The notes under the pieces were generated by a model. It was not told where the DNA came from. It did no database searches and worked only from the letters and a program-made list of their open reading frames with translations. Positions 1-9,439 of a stretch of DNA of 64,000 nucleotides are shown piece after piece (within the stretch, counting starts at the first letter, position 1; each line of letters starts with the position of its first letter). Made by a program: the position numbers and the translations under genes. This DNA is from Aquimarina brevivitae (GTDB taxonomy: Bacteria; Bacteroidota; Bacteroidia; Flavobacteriales; Flavobacteriaceae), in the NCBI RefSeq assembly GCF_004216895.1, contig NZ_SGXE01000001.1, positions 186,001 through 250,000 on the forward strand, read 5' to 3'.

Positions 1-125
1 ACATTAGCATAGCTAATTGGCTGCCTGGTTATTCGATCCACTGCGATCGAACTTAAATTAACTATTGTCTGGGCTGGTAAACTAACAACCCATAGTAATA
101 AAATTATTATAATTGATTTTTTCAT
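1..125 (-). CDS. N-terminal fragment of a secreted protein, possibly with a carboxypeptidase-regulatory-like domain
   Basis: An open frame starts at an ATG at 125 on the minus strand and runs off the left edge after about 41 codons. The first 19 or so residues form a signal peptide (MKKSIIIILLLWVVSLPAQT). The visible mature start contains RITRQPISYANV, which resembles the opening strand of the CarboxypepD_reg-like beta-sandwich found at the N-terminus of many Bacteroidota outer-membrane and surface proteins (usual form TGEPIPYANV). It could therefore be a TonB-dependent receptor or a carboxypeptidase-like-domain protein. The signal peptide is clear; the domain call rests on a dozen residues and is tentative. 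Confidence 0.5.
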   Translation of the reverse strand, partial: MKKSIIIILLLWVVSLPAQTIVNLSSIAVDRITRQPISYAN

Positions 126-164
126 CTTCTAAATTTATAAGTTAGTATAATCGATTGAGCAATA

Positions 165-187
165 ATAGCCTTGGGTTTTAAGGCTAT
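165..187 (-). terminator. Weak candidate terminator hairpin downstream of the 217-696 gene
   Basis: An 8-bp perfect stem (ATAGCCTT / AAGGCTAT) with a 7-base loop lies about 30 bases past the stop of the minus-strand gene ending at 217. The T-tract on the minus strand is poor, so factor-independent termination is uncertain. Confidence 0.35.
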
Positions 188-216
188 AATTATTTTCGCT
201 TCTATTAAAATGACTA

Positions 217-696
217 CTAACCTATCCTAGGGACCTTATCTGTTGGTTTAATATAAATTTTATTAAAATTTGCTAAATCCCAATGTTTATGAAGTTTATT
301 TTGTGGTGCAATATCTAAGCTTATATAAAATTGATAGGGTTCCTTTTCAGGCTCTTCTTCATCCTTTTCTATGGAATGTAAGAAAATAGGGGATTCATTC
401 GAAAATCCAGTAAATAGATTACTGCTAGTTTGCTTGTCATTAACGTGATTTAGAAATGAAAAAAAATGTTGACAAGATCCGTTACGCTTTTTTATTCTAT
501 TCTTCAGAAAAATGAAAACGGTATTAGTTCTGGATTCTGGTAACAATACCATTCCCCAATGAACAGAAACAAAAGATAGATACAATACATCCTGGTGAAA
601 TCCCTCTTCCTTAGTACTTAATGTCGATGCGTTATCTGTATGTGCAATAGCACTACATGAAAATAAAAACATTATTGCTAAAAGTAAGTTTTTCAT
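217..696 (-). CDS. Small secreted protein of unknown function
   Basis: 159 residues. An N-terminal signal peptide (MKNLLLAIMFLFSCSAIA) is visible, and its Cys is not in a good lipobox because Phe sits two residues before it, so signal peptidase I cleavage is more likely. The mature part is mixed polar and hydrophobic, with a central acidic run (EKDEEEPEKE), and no family is recognisable. It sits alone between the left-edge fragment and the ABC permease gene, with 218 untranslated bases upstream in which I see no strong promoter match. The signal peptide and length support a real gene; function is unknown. Confidence 0.6.
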   Translation of the reverse strand: MKNLLLAIMFLFSCSAIAHTDNASTLSTKEEGFHQDVLYLSFVSVHWGMVLLPESRTNTVFIFLKNRIKKRNGSCQHFFSFLNHVNDKQTSSNLFTGFSNESPIFLHSIEKDEEEPEKEPYQFYISLDIAPQNKLHKHWDLANFNKIYIKPTDKVPRIG

Positions 697-914
697 ATCC
701 CCAGGTTAATCTTTCTAGAACCAGGAATCACCAAAAGTATTTGCATTCAATAGGTGTATTAACTTTGGTGATCTCCTAAATGATCTATAAAATAAGCAAC
801 AATAATAATACCAAAAAAATTAGCACTTCATAGAACCATTCTTAAAGATAAGACTTAACTTTTTTATTTTAAGAGGATTAGGTTGTTAATTTAATCAAAA
901 AAATGCCTATTTGA

Positions 915-2033
915 TTAGCTTTTTACATCAAGGGCATCTCTTAATGCATTACCAATAAGCATAAAAGCAAGAACTAAACTCATTATAGCCAGGCCTGGAA
1001 TTATAGCCAGATAGGCTTTGCCTAAAACAATATATGCATAATGATCCTTTATCATGGCGCCCCAACTGGGTGTTGGAGGCTGAGCACCGATACCTAGAAA
1101 GCTCAATCCACTTTCTATTAATATTGCAGCCGCAAAATTAGCCGCGGAGATAACAATTACAGGAGCTAAACTGTTGGGTAATACGTGCCTGGTAAGAATT
1201 CTAAAATGGGAATATCCTAAAGCCTTAGCTGCTGTAACATATTGTTGCTCCTTTATCCCCAGTACCTGGCCTCTAACAACTCTAGCAACCTCTACCCACA
1301 TGGTTAATCCTACTGCAACAAAAACTTGCCAAAACCCTTTATTTAGCGCTACCGTAATTGCGATAACCATCAACAAGGTAGGTATAGACCAAGTTACATT
1401 TATCAGCCACATGATGATTTTATCAGCTAAGCCCCCAAAATAACCTGCAATAGCTCCAAGGGAAATTCCTAAAAGTAAAGATATCAAAACAGCAATAAAA
1501 CCGATAGAAATTGAGACTCGAATACCAACTAGCATTCTACTTAATAAATCCCTACCGTATTTATCGGTACCTAACATAAAATGGCGATCATCGATATAGT
1601 TGTTTTCAATCTCCTTTTTAGATATATCACCATAAACAGCCAAATTAATTTTTCGAGATAGTTCTGGCAATTCACCTTCTGTATAGGGAGTAATAACAAT
1701 GTCAGAATCCGTAAATTGATAAGTTGCAATGGGTATTTCTGTAGCAGTATTTTTAACACCAAAGAATAACTGCTGCCACCAAGATTGCTCTTGAACAATC
1801 GTAGTGGAAGGAACGGTTAGCATTTTAACCTCAAAACCAGGAGCTTTAGAATGAATAGAAATATGCATCTGATTTGCATTCTGAGAGTTATCTGGAGCTA
1901 TCAGATAAGCAAAAATCCCTACTAAACAACTTATACTAATAAACCAAAAACTTAAAACGCCCCAGAGATTTTTTTTAAATCTCCGGAGCGCTTGATTTGT
2001 TAAAGAATTGGATTTCAATTCATAATGCTCCAT
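915..2033 (-). CDS. ABC transporter permease of the OppC/DppC type
   Basis: 372 residues, inner-membrane permease of the BPD_transp_1 family that imports peptides or similar solutes. One N-terminal transmembrane helix (about residues 25-47) is followed by an unusually long non-membrane stretch of about 110 residues, then the conserved entry FMLGTDKYGRDLLSRML and five more helices. The EAA loop that docks the ATPase is visible as AAKALGYSHFRILTRHVLPN. Typical OppC proteins are near 300 residues; the excess is the first loop. It starts 13 bases after prc and is probably co-transcribed with it. No ATPase, second permease or binding protein lies nearby, so partners must be elsewhere. The family is certain; the substrate is unknown. 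Confidence 0.9.
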   Translation of the reverse strand: MEHYELKSNSLTNQALRRFKKNLWGVLSFWFISISCLVGIFAYLIAPDNSQNANQMHISIHSKAPGFEVKMLTVPSTTIVQEQSWWQQLFFGVKNTATEIPIATYQFTDSDIVITPYTEGELPELSRKINLAVYGDISKKEIENNYIDDRHFMLGTDKYGRDLLSRMLVGIRVSISIGFIAVLISLLLGISLGAIAGYFGGLADKIIMWLINVTWSIPTLLMVIAITVALNKGFWQVFVAVGLTMWVEVARVVRGQVLGIKEQQYVTAAKALGYSHFRILTRHVLPNSLAPVIVISAANFAAAILIESGLSFLGIGAQPPTPSWGAMIKDHYAYIVLGKAYLAIIPGLAIMSLVLAFMLIGNALRDALDVKS

Positions 2034-2046
2034 TCAACTATTCAAT

Positions 2047-4185
2047 CTAGTTTTTTACTGATAAGGAACTTTTCGTTCTTTTTTTAATATTATTGATTTT
2101 CAAATCTTCAAGAACACTCAAGGCCTCTTCTACGTACACATCCTTACTTAGCTCTTGGTGCCATCTATTACGTTTTTCTTGTAAAACGGAATCCTTAACC
2201 ATCATAGATTTTTCATAAGGTAAAGACTCAAAGGTTAAATCTGTAGTATAATCTTCGATGGCATCAAAACGCTTGGCTTGCTGCTCATTTTGCATTATAC
2301 TCTTTTTATATTTATCATAATTCAAAGAAAAGATATCTATCTGACGTTTTTCTCTAACCCATTTAGCATTTTCTTCAATTAATTTTAATTGCTCATTAGT
2401 TGACATTCTGGTGTTACTATTAGAGATGGTTTGATCAAAATCAATATAACCATCCCAAGGTGTGTAATCCGCAGCTGCGATTTTATCCCAAGGTAATGGA
2501 TTCTCTTGATCCTTTTCTCCAATATCAATATAGCTATAACGATCCGGAACTACTACATCACTCTTCACACCTTCTAACTGGGTAGAACCGCCATTTACTC
2601 TATAAAACTTTTGAGTGGTTAGTTTCAGTGCTCCTAAGTCTCCAAAATCATTACTTCGCATCCAACGGTTTAGGTCCATTACATTTTGCACTGTTCCTTT
2701 ACCATAAGTTTGCTTGCTACCTATAATGATAGCACGTTTGTAGTCCTGCATAGCAGCTGCTAAAATTTCTGAAGCGGAAGCAGATAATTCGTTTACCAAA
2801 ATTACCAATGGTCCGTCCCACAGAATATTACGATCTCTATCGCTTAGCACTTCAGCAGACTCACCTTTAGTTTTCACCTGTACGATTGGGCCTTTTTCAA
2901 TAAAAAGACCAGCTATATCTACTACAGTTTGTAAAGAACCACCGCCATTATCTCGGAGATCAATTACTAACCCTTGCATATCCTGCTCTTTTAAGCGAAT
3001 AATTTCTTGCTTTACATCTTTTGCTGCATTTCTCTGATTGTAGTCTTGCATATTAAAGTAAAACTTAGGTAAATTGATAAACCCATAGTTTTTACCATTT
3101 TTCTTAACTAAAGAAGATTTAGCATAAGTTTCTTCTAATTCTACTACGTCTCTTACTATCTCAATATTTTCAATAGTACCATCAACCTTTTTTACAGTAA
3201 GCGTAACTTTGGTTCCTTTTGGACCTTTGATTAAGCTAACTGCATCATCCAGTCGCATACCCACAATACTTACAGGCTCATTTTCGTCCTCTTGCTTAAC
3301 TTTCATTATTAAGTCCCCTACTTCAACCTTATTTCCTCTCCAAGCAGGACCTCCTGAGATGATTTCAACAATCTTTACATTGTCGTTTTTCTTTTGTAGT
3401 CTAGCTCCTATACCTTCTAGCTTGCCTGACATCGCGATATCAAATCTATCTTTGTCTTGTGGTGCAAAATAATAGGTGTGTGGATCAAACTCTTCAACAA
3501 TTGAATTAATGTATATGGAGAACCAATCTTTTCTCTCTAGATCATCAGCAAATTCAAAATATTCCTTTAGTGAGGTTTTTGTTAAGCCTCTTGCTTCTTT
3601 TTCTATTTCTTCTACGCTCTTAGCTTTATAATTTTCATTAGCAGCAATAGAGTCTGCTTGCTCTTCCATCTTATCATAGTAGCTCGATAAGGCATTGAAT
3701 TTAAGCTGTAATCTCCAACGATCTGTCATCTCTTCTTTGTCTTTTGCATATGGAAGAGACTCATAATCTGTATTAATTACTTCATCTTTATCAAAATCAA
3801 AAGGCTGCTCTAATATCTCTTGGTATAAAGATTTAGCCTCAGTCATTCTTTTCTGTAATCTTTGGTACGTTAAATTGAAAAAGGTAATATCCTTTTCTCG
3901 TATTTGATCATCGATCTCTTTTTTATATTTCTCAAATTCAGCGATATCGCTTGCATAAAAATATCTTTTTAGAGGATCTAATGCATCAATATAATCATCA
4001 TAAACTTCCTTGGAAAAATTGTCATTAATTTCTTTTGCATCGTAATGACCTTTACTCAGCACATAGCTGATCAGATCAATAAGTAGTTTATCCTTATCGG
4101 GGTCGTTTTCAACGTTAGTTGTAAAACTACATGAAGCAGCCGAAACAATCACGGTAAGCATCAAAACCAAAAAACTCTTTTTCAT
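2047..4185 (-). CDS. prc: Carboxy-terminal processing protease Prc/Tsp (S41A)
   Basis: 712 residues, close to E. coli Prc. A periplasmic or membrane-anchored serine protease that degrades or trims proteins from their C-termini. The N-terminus is a lipoprotein-type signal (MKKSFLVLMLTVIVSAASC). A long helical N-terminal region is followed by a PDZ domain (around KLEGIGARLQKKNDNVKIVE), the S41 catalytic domain, and a C-terminal DUF3340-like helical part. By alignment to E. coli Prc the nucleophile is Ser470 in LSASASEILAAAMQ and the general base is Lys496 in TYGKGTVQ; spacing is 26 residues against 25 in E. coli. It is divergent from surE and followed closely by the OppC-like permease. High confidence. 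Confidence 0.94.
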   Translation of the reverse strand: MKKSFLVLMLTVIVSAASCSFTTNVENDPDKDKLLIDLISYVLSKGHYDAKEINDNFSKEVYDDYIDALDPLKRYFYASDIAEFEKYKKEIDDQIREKDITFFNLTYQRLQKRMTEAKSLYQEILEQPFDFDKDEVINTDYESLPYAKDKEEMTDRWRLQLKFNALSSYYDKMEEQADSIAANENYKAKSVEEIEKEARGLTKTSLKEYFEFADDLERKDWFSIYINSIVEEFDPHTYYFAPQDKDRFDIAMSGKLEGIGARLQKKNDNVKIVEIISGGPAWRGNKVEVGDLIMKVKQEDENEPVSIVGMRLDDAVSLIKGPKGTKVTLTVKKVDGTIENIEIVRDVVELEETYAKSSLVKKNGKNYGFINLPKFYFNMQDYNQRNAAKDVKQEIIRLKEQDMQGLVIDLRDNGGGSLQTVVDIAGLFIEKGPIVQVKTKGESAEVLSDRDRNILWDGPLVILVNELSASASEILAAAMQDYKRAIIIGSKQTYGKGTVQNVMDLNRWMRSNDFGDLGALKLTTQKFYRVNGGSTQLEGVKSDVVVPDRYSYIDIGEKDQENPLPWDKIAAADYTPWDGYIDFDQTISNSNTRMSTNEQLKLIEENAKWVREKRQIDIFSLNYDKYKKSIMQNEQQAKRFDAIEDYTTDLTFESLPYEKSMMVKDSVLQEKRNRWHQELSKDVYVEEALSVLEDLKINNIKKRTKSSLSVKN

Positions 4186-4439
4186 ACGCTTAATAAATTT
4201 AGGGATTCAGGCAAAATACATTAAAAATCGTGCCAATAAGAGGTAATAATACTAAATTTTTCTTAAAAGAACTAATATTAACAATCAGACTATTGAGGCC
4301 AGTCTAAACTTTAACGAAATGGTCTTAAATTGCTGTTATGCAATAGCTTGATCTATTGCAAACAAGCTTCAAATGCAAAAGGACTATATTCTATTCATTT
4401 TAAGCTTAAAACTTGTATTTTTACCACTAAATCCTTTGT

Positions 4440-5222
4440 ATGGAACAAGAAAAACCTTTAATATTAGTGACCAATGACGACGGTATAACTGCGCCTGGCA
4501 TTCGAGCACTCATCAAATTAATGACTACCATAGGCGAAGTATATGTAGTGGCTCCGGATAGCCCTCAAAGTGGAATGGGGCACGCGATTACTGTAAATAA
4601 TACCTTATATTGTGATAAGGTAGTCATCGAAAAAGACGCTCCACAACAAGAATATAGCTGCTCAGGTACTCCGGTAGATTGTGTCAAATTGGCTACTAGA
4701 GAAATACTGCCAAAAAAGCCGGATTTATGTGTTAGTGGAATAAATCACGGATCAAACTCTGCCATAAATGTAATTTATTCGGGTACGATGAGTGCAGCAG
4801 TCGAAGCAGGAATTGAAGGCATACCCGCAATCGGTTTTTCATTATTAGATTATGCTATGGATGCCAATTTTGTACCCGGTGAGTCGTTTATTAAAAAAAT
4901 TGTAGAAAATGTATTACAAAATGGATTGCCCAAAGGAGTTGTACTTAATGTTAATATTCCAAAATTGAAAAAAGATGAAATAAAGGGGATTAAAATTTGT
5001 CGACAAGCAAACGCGCATTGGTTTGAAGAATTTGACAAACGAACCAACCCAATGGGTAGAGAGTATTATTGGCTATCCGGCAAGTTTATCAACGAAGACA
5101 AGGGAGAGGATACAGACGAGTGGGCCTTAAAAAATGGATTTATTTCTGTGGTACCTACCCATTTTGATCTCACAGCACATCACTTTATTCAAGAATTAAA
5201 TAATTGGTCATTACATGATTAA
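4440..5222 (+). CDS. surE: 5'/3'-nucleotidase SurE
   Basis: 260 residues. Cytoplasmic metal-dependent phosphatase that removes phosphate from nucleoside monophosphates; linked to stress survival. The SurE metal motif is intact: LVTNDDGITAPGIRAL near residues 9-24 with Asp13-Asp14, followed by APDSPQSGMG and SGINHGSNSA, which complete the metal and phosphate site. Length matches the family. The start ATG follows an AT-rich leader without an obvious Shine-Dalgarno sequence, which is normal here. Its end overlaps the next small gene by 8 bases, so surE heads a plus-strand run through lpxB to comEC. Confidence 0.97.
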   Translation: MEQEKPLILVTNDDGITAPGIRALIKLMTTIGEVYVVAPDSPQSGMGHAITVNNTLYCDKVVIEKDAPQQEYSCSGTPVDCVKLATREILPKKPDLCVSGINHGSNSAINVIYSGTMSAAVEAGIEGIPAIGFSLLDYAMDANFVPGESFIKKIVENVLQNGLPKGVVLNVNIPKLKKDEIKGIKICRQANAHWFEEFDKRTNPMGREYYWLSGKFINEDKGEDTDEWALKNGFISVVPTHFDLTAHHFIQELNNWSLHD

Positions 5223-5511
5223 AAAGAATATATTTTTAGGATTAGTATTTGGAATAATTGCAAATAGTATTGGTTTTATGCTATGTGTATTCATTTTTGG
5301 TTCATTGTCAAATAAAGTAAGCTCATTTTCAGAAACAATAAGTGCATCGTTGCAGAATGATACCTTTGGTAATTTAATTATCCTTGGAGCCATATTGAAT
5401 TTGTTTTTGTTTTTCTTCTTTTTGAAGAAAAATCAACCTTATCATGCACGTGGCGTGCTTCTTGCTACTATAATTGCAGCACTTTGTATCGCAATCAGTA
5501 AATTTATATAA
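5215..5511 (+). CDS. Small membrane protein of unknown function between surE and lpxB
   Basis: 98 residues with three likely transmembrane helices: about 4-27 (IFLGLVFGIIANSIGFMLCV), 49-66 (FGNLIILGAILNLFLFFF) and 79-97 (GVLLATIIAALCIAISKFI), the middle one ending in a basic KKN turn. The ATG at 5215 lies inside the last codons of surE, indicating translational coupling. Twelve bases separate it from lpxB. I do not recognise the family. The position suggests shared expression with envelope genes, but a role in lipid A synthesis is only a guess. Confidence 0.75.
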   Translation: MIKKNIFLGLVFGIIANSIGFMLCVFIFGSLSNKVSSFSETISASLQNDTFGNLIILGAILNLFLFFFFLKKNQPYHARGVLLATIIAALCIAISKFI

Positions 5512-5523
5512 TTACCATTATCG

Positions 5524-6636
5524 ATGAAATACTATCTCATTGCAGGAGAAGCTTCAGGTGACCTACACGGTTCCAACCTTATGAAATCCATCCTTAAACA
5601 AGATCCTAACGCGGAGTTTAGGTTTTGGGGCGGTGATCTTATGCAAGCTGTTGGAGGTACTATGGTGAAGCATTATAGAGAACTCGCTTTTATGGGATTT
5701 GTAGAGGTCCTGCTAAATCTTTTTACCATTCTGAAAAATCTAAAAAATTGTAAAAAAGATATCCTTACTTTTCAACCTGACGTTATCATATTTATAGACT
5801 ATCCCGGCTTTAATCTTAGAATAGCGAGTTGGGCCAAAAAAGAGGGATTCAAAACGCATTATTATATCTCACCACAAATATGGGCCTGGAAAGAAGGAAG
5901 AATAAAAAATATTAAACAATCTATTGATGCGATGTATGTGATACTTCCTTTTGAAAAGAAATTCTACGAAGAAAAGCATAATTTTCCAGTTCATTTTGTC
6001 GGTCACCCACTTATTGATGCCATAGCGGATCATGAGCAAATATTACCCAAATCCTTTAGAACCAAAAATGGATTGGACGAAAGGCCTATCATCGCTGTTT
6101 TACCCGGAAGTAGAAAGCAAGAAATTACCAAGATGCTTTCCATAATGCTCAGTATTGTAGAGCAATTCAAGGATTACCAATTCGTAATTGCTGGTGCACC
6201 CAGCCAGGATGCGGAGTTTTATAAACCCTTCATTGGATATAAAAATGTGCATCTGGTGATGAATCAAACGTATGATTTATTAAGCTTAAGTAATGCCGCG
6301 ATTGTAACCTCTGGTACAGCTACATTAGAAACCGCCTTATTTAAAGTGCCAGAAGTGGTTTGTTATAAAGGTAGCGCCATATCATATCAGATCGCTAAAC
6401 GCGTTATTAATCTAGAGTACATTTCACTTGTCAATCTAATTATGGATAAACCTGTAGTTAAAGAATTGATTCAGGATGATTTTAATCCGGCTTCCTTACA
6501 AAATGAGCTAACGATAATTCTGGATGACTACAAGCGTGCCGTAATGTTTTTAGACTATTATGATTTGGAAAAAAAATTAGGTGGTCGAGGCGCTAGTGAT
6601 ACAACAGCAAAGCTCATAGTTGAAGCTATAACGTGA
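5524..6636 (+). CDS. lpxB: Lipid-A-disaccharide synthase LpxB
   Basis: 370 residues, a GT19 glycosyltransferase joining UDP-2,3-diacylglucosamine and lipid X to form the lipid A disaccharide at the inner face of the cytoplasmic membrane. Diagnostic stretches are MKYYLIAGEASGDLHGSNL at the start, FWGGDLMQAVGG, ISPQIWAWKEGRIKNIK near residue 116, VGHPLIDA, VLPGSRKQEI near residue 192, and TSGTATLETALFKVPEVVCY near residue 260. Length is normal. It shows the cell makes lipid A and so is a conventional Gram-negative. Co-directional with surE and the NlpC/P60 gene, 18 bases downstream. Confidence 0.97.
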   Translation: MKYYLIAGEASGDLHGSNLMKSILKQDPNAEFRFWGGDLMQAVGGTMVKHYRELAFMGFVEVLLNLFTILKNLKNCKKDILTFQPDVIIFIDYPGFNLRIASWAKKEGFKTHYYISPQIWAWKEGRIKNIKQSIDAMYVILPFEKKFYEEKHNFPVHFVGHPLIDAIADHEQILPKSFRTKNGLDERPIIAVLPGSRKQEITKMLSIMLSIVEQFKDYQFVIAGAPSQDAEFYKPFIGYKNVHLVMNQTYDLLSLSNAAIVTSGTATLETALFKVPEVVCYKGSAISYQIAKRVINLEYISLVNLIMDKPVVKELIQDDFNPASLQNELTIILDDYKRAVMFLDYYDLEKKLGGRGASDTTAKLIVEAIT

Positions 6637-6654
6637 TTTTTAAATTTACCCAAA

Positions 6655-7155
6655 ATGAAAAAAATACTATTTTTATTTATGCTAAGCCTTCTATTTATAG
6701 GGTGTGGCGGTTCAAAAAAAAGTGTAGCAGCTACTAATAGTCCGATTATTAGTAAAAAGAAAAGCAAAACACCAAAAAAAGTAAAAAGCATAATTGATTA
6801 CGCCAAAACATTTCAAGGAACACAGTATAAGTATGGTGGCACTACCAAAAGAGGCATGGATTGCTCAGGCTTGATATACACCTCTTTTAAGAAAGAGGCT
6901 GTAGTGTTACCCAGAACCTCTAGAGCTATGGCTACGCAAGGTAAAGCTGTTCCACTAAAAAAAGCAACAATAGGCGATTTACTATTTTTTAAAACCAATA
7001 AAAATAAAAATGTGATTAATCATGTGGGGTTAGTGGTACAAACAGATGATGGAATACAATTTATTCACGCTTCTACATCCAGAGGGGTGATCATTTCTAA
7101 CCTGGACGAAAAATATTGGAACAACTGCTTCGTTGGGGCACGTAGAATATTATGA
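6655..7155 (+). CDS. NlpC/P60 family lipoprotein, predicted cell-wall peptidase
   Basis: 166 residues. The lipoprotein signal is MKKILFLFMLSLLFIGCGGS, with the acylated Cys at 17. A basic linker rich in Lys and Ser precedes the NlpC/P60 papain-like domain, which in this family cuts gamma-D-Glu-diaminopimelate bonds in peptidoglycan stem peptides. The triad residues are visible: Cys70 in GMDCSGLIYTSF, His123 in NHVGLVVQ and His138 in QFIHASTSRG. Size matches the short Spr/MepS-like lipoproteins. Its stop codon overlaps the comEC start by four bases, so the two are translationally coupled. Confidence 0.93.
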   Translation: MKKILFLFMLSLLFIGCGGSKKSVAATNSPIISKKKSKTPKKVKSIIDYAKTFQGTQYKYGGTTKRGMDCSGLIYTSFKKEAVVLPRTSRAMATQGKAVPLKKATIGDLLFFKTNKNKNVINHVGLVVQTDDGIQFIHASTSRGVIISNLDEKYWNNCFVGARRIL

Positions 7156-9209
7156 ACACTAATACCCTACAACATACTCCCTTTGTATTGATTACAATAT
7201 TTACCATGATTGGAGTATTACTAGGGTATTATGAACTTGTCCCTGTCACTGTCCTCTTTTTTCTATTAGGTGTTGCTGTACTTTTACTAATTACTAACCT
7301 TTTACTATTACAGAAACATCAAAAAACGGGGGTTTTAGCCTTGGTATCTATTATCCTGTTTTTTACTTGTTTTGGTAGCCTTTTAGTGTATTTCAACGCT
7401 CCAAAAAACAATCCAAATCATTATACCAATCATCTCGAAACACAACATTACGAACAAGAGCCATCACTTACCTTCGAAATAAAAGAACGATTAAAACCTA
7501 CCTCAACTTATAACCGTTATATAGCTCAAATAGTTGCTGTAGATACTATCCCTACTCAAGGTAAATTACTCGTAAAAGTTAAGAAATCGGACTCCCTGGA
7601 AGTACCTAAAATAGGCACTGTTTATTTTAGTAAAAGTAATGTATTGCCAATAGAGAAACCATTAAACCCAGATCAGTTTGATTATGCCCTTTATCTTAAA
7701 AACAAAGAGATTTATCATCAAATTGCAATGAATGCTAATAATAGTATTACAATAAGACGTAATACTGGTATTTTATCCCTAACCGATGATATTAGGAGTT
7801 TAATTAATAAACGGATCGAAGCCTATGATTTTACACCTAATCAATTGAGTATTATCAATGCGCTATTATTGGGTCAACGACAGGATATCAACAAAGAACT
7901 CAACTCCAATTATCAAAAAGCAGGTCTAATCCATATTCTTGCGGTATCTGGTTTACACGTTGGATTACTATATGGCATATTATTACTGTTGTTGAACCCT
8001 TTAATTCATTTTAAAAAGGGTAAAACTTTTAAGCTCATTATAATAATCGGAGTGTTATGGTGTTTTGCAGGACTCACAGGCTTTTCACCTTCGGTACTAA
8101 GAGCAGTTACCATGTTTTCAATTCTTGGAATTACTACTGCATTTAATGGTACGAAGTCTATTTTGAATGCCGTTTTCATTTCTGCTTTTTTGATACTGCT
8201 TTTTCAACCTTTGATTATTTTTGATGTAGGTTTTCAGCTTAGTTATTGTGCGGTGATAGCAATTGTAAGTATACAACCTTTGTTACAATCGCTGTACAAA
8301 CCACGGTTCATTATTAATAAAAAATTGTGGTCGATACTTACGGTAACACTGGCGGCACAATTGGGTATTTTACCACTTAGCCTTTATTATTTTCATCAAT
8401 TTCCAATATTATTTTTTATTACTAACCTGTTAATTCTTCCATTTTTAGGTACCGTTGTTGCCTTCGGTATTTTAGTTATTATTTTAGCCTTATTTGATCT
8501 TTTACCTGCGATACTAGTAACACTTTTCGGGTATCTTATTGATATGATAAACTGGGTGGCTGCTACAGTGGCTAGTTATGACACTTTCACTATTACAGAG
8601 ATTCCTTTTGACAAATGGATGTTGGTTTCTGCTGTTGTATTGCTCTTTGCAACGTATCGTCTTATGAAGAAGAATTCCCTTAATAGAAAATTAAGCGTGG
8701 TGACTTTTCTGAGCTTATTTTCAATTTCATGCGTATACAAGGTATATACAAACAATAACCATTCAGAGTTGATTGTCTATAATCAATACAAAAACAGTAT
8801 CGTTGCTGTAAAGGATAAACAGCAATTACATATCTATCATAGGGATAGCCTATCTGTTACACAACGCGATTTTCTACTTAAAGGCTATGTAACCAATCGG
8901 GGCATATTGTCTACCAAGTTTAAAAAACTGAGTAACGTTTATAAAATCCAAAATAAAACGATTGCCGTAATAGATAGCAGTTTCGTAGATGCTTTAATCC
9001 CTTTGGATACAGATATTATTCTATTATCTAACTCTCCACAGGTTAATCTGAATAGAGTATTGACCCGTATCAAACCATCCATTGTCATTGCAGATGCAAG
9101 TAACTATTCAAGTTATATCCAACGCTGGACTAACAGTTGTAGCGCATTTAAGGTTTCGTTTTATGATACAAGAACGAATGGTGCTTTTAGAATGAAATTA
9201 ACCCCATAA
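7152..9209 (+). CDS. comEC: ComEC/Rec2 family DNA-uptake channel protein
   Basis: 685 residues, polytopic inner-membrane protein. An N-terminal pair of helices plus a soluble OB-like segment (DUF4131-type, about residues 30-200) leads into the Competence domain, marked by LINALLLGQRQDINKELNSN, AGLIHILAVSGLHVGLLYGI and FSPSVLRAVTMF. The C-terminal soluble part (about 540-685) looks like a degenerate remnant of the metallo-beta-lactamase domain; no HxHxDH zinc motif is visible. Short forms lacking a full C-terminal nuclease are common in Bacteroidota. The start ATG overlaps the NlpC/P60 stop. A role in natural transformation follows from family knowledge. Confidence 0.92.
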   Translation: MNTNTLQHTPFVLITIFTMIGVLLGYYELVPVTVLFFLLGVAVLLLITNLLLLQKHQKTGVLALVSIILFFTCFGSLLVYFNAPKNNPNHYTNHLETQHYEQEPSLTFEIKERLKPTSTYNRYIAQIVAVDTIPTQGKLLVKVKKSDSLEVPKIGTVYFSKSNVLPIEKPLNPDQFDYALYLKNKEIYHQIAMNANNSITIRRNTGILSLTDDIRSLINKRIEAYDFTPNQLSIINALLLGQRQDINKELNSNYQKAGLIHILAVSGLHVGLLYGILLLLLNPLIHFKKGKTFKLIIIIGVLWCFAGLTGFSPSVLRAVTMFSILGITTAFNGTKSILNAVFISAFLILLFQPLIIFDVGFQLSYCAVIAIVSIQPLLQSLYKPRFIINKKLWSILTVTLAAQLGILPLSLYYFHQFPILFFITNLLILPFLGTVVAFGILVIILALFDLLPAILVTLFGYLIDMINWVAATVASYDTFTITEIPFDKWMLVSAVVLLFATYRLMKKNSLNRKLSVVTFLSLFSISCVYKVYTNNNHSELIVYNQYKNSIVAVKDKQQLHIYHRDSLSVTQRDFLLKGYVTNRGILSTKFKKLSNVYKIQNKTIAVIDSSFVDALIPLDTDIILLSNSPQVNLNRVLTRIKPSIVIADASNYSSYIQRWTNSCSAFKVSFYDTRTNGAFRMKLTP

Positions 9210-9292
9210 ACACTCGATTATATATCTGAATATAAGTTATTTAACCTTTGCTTTTCAGGTAAAAGCCCCTTTACTGATCACTATTCAGTCTG

Positions 9293-9300
9293 TACATTTG
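9293..9300 (+). promoter_or_regulatory. Candidate -7 box (TACATTTG) upstream of the M57-like protease gene
   Basis: Exact match to the Bacteroidota -7 consensus TAnnTTTG, 139 bases before the ATG at 9440. No TTG is seen at the expected -33 position, so support is partial. The 230-base gap between comEC and this gene shows no other feature. Confidence 0.35.
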
Positions 9301-9439
9301 TATACAGTTAGAAAAACTCTCGCATTTACTTATCCCCACTTAATTTAGATAGTACATCAAAGAATTACAAGACCCTACCTCGCTTGTTTGAATATACTAT
9401 TGAAGTAACTAAAACATAAATCTTTAAACCATTATTATT

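Noticed and set aside
892..917. TAATCAAA/TTTGATTA inverted repeat at the end of the ABC permease gene as a terminator
   Set aside because: The stem has only one G-C pair in eight and includes the stop codon; too weak to call.
7152..9209. ComEC as a possible frameshifted or truncated gene because it lacks a clear metallo-beta-lactamase motif
   Set aside because: The reading frame is intact, and short ComEC forms with a degenerate C-terminal domain are common in Bacteroidota.
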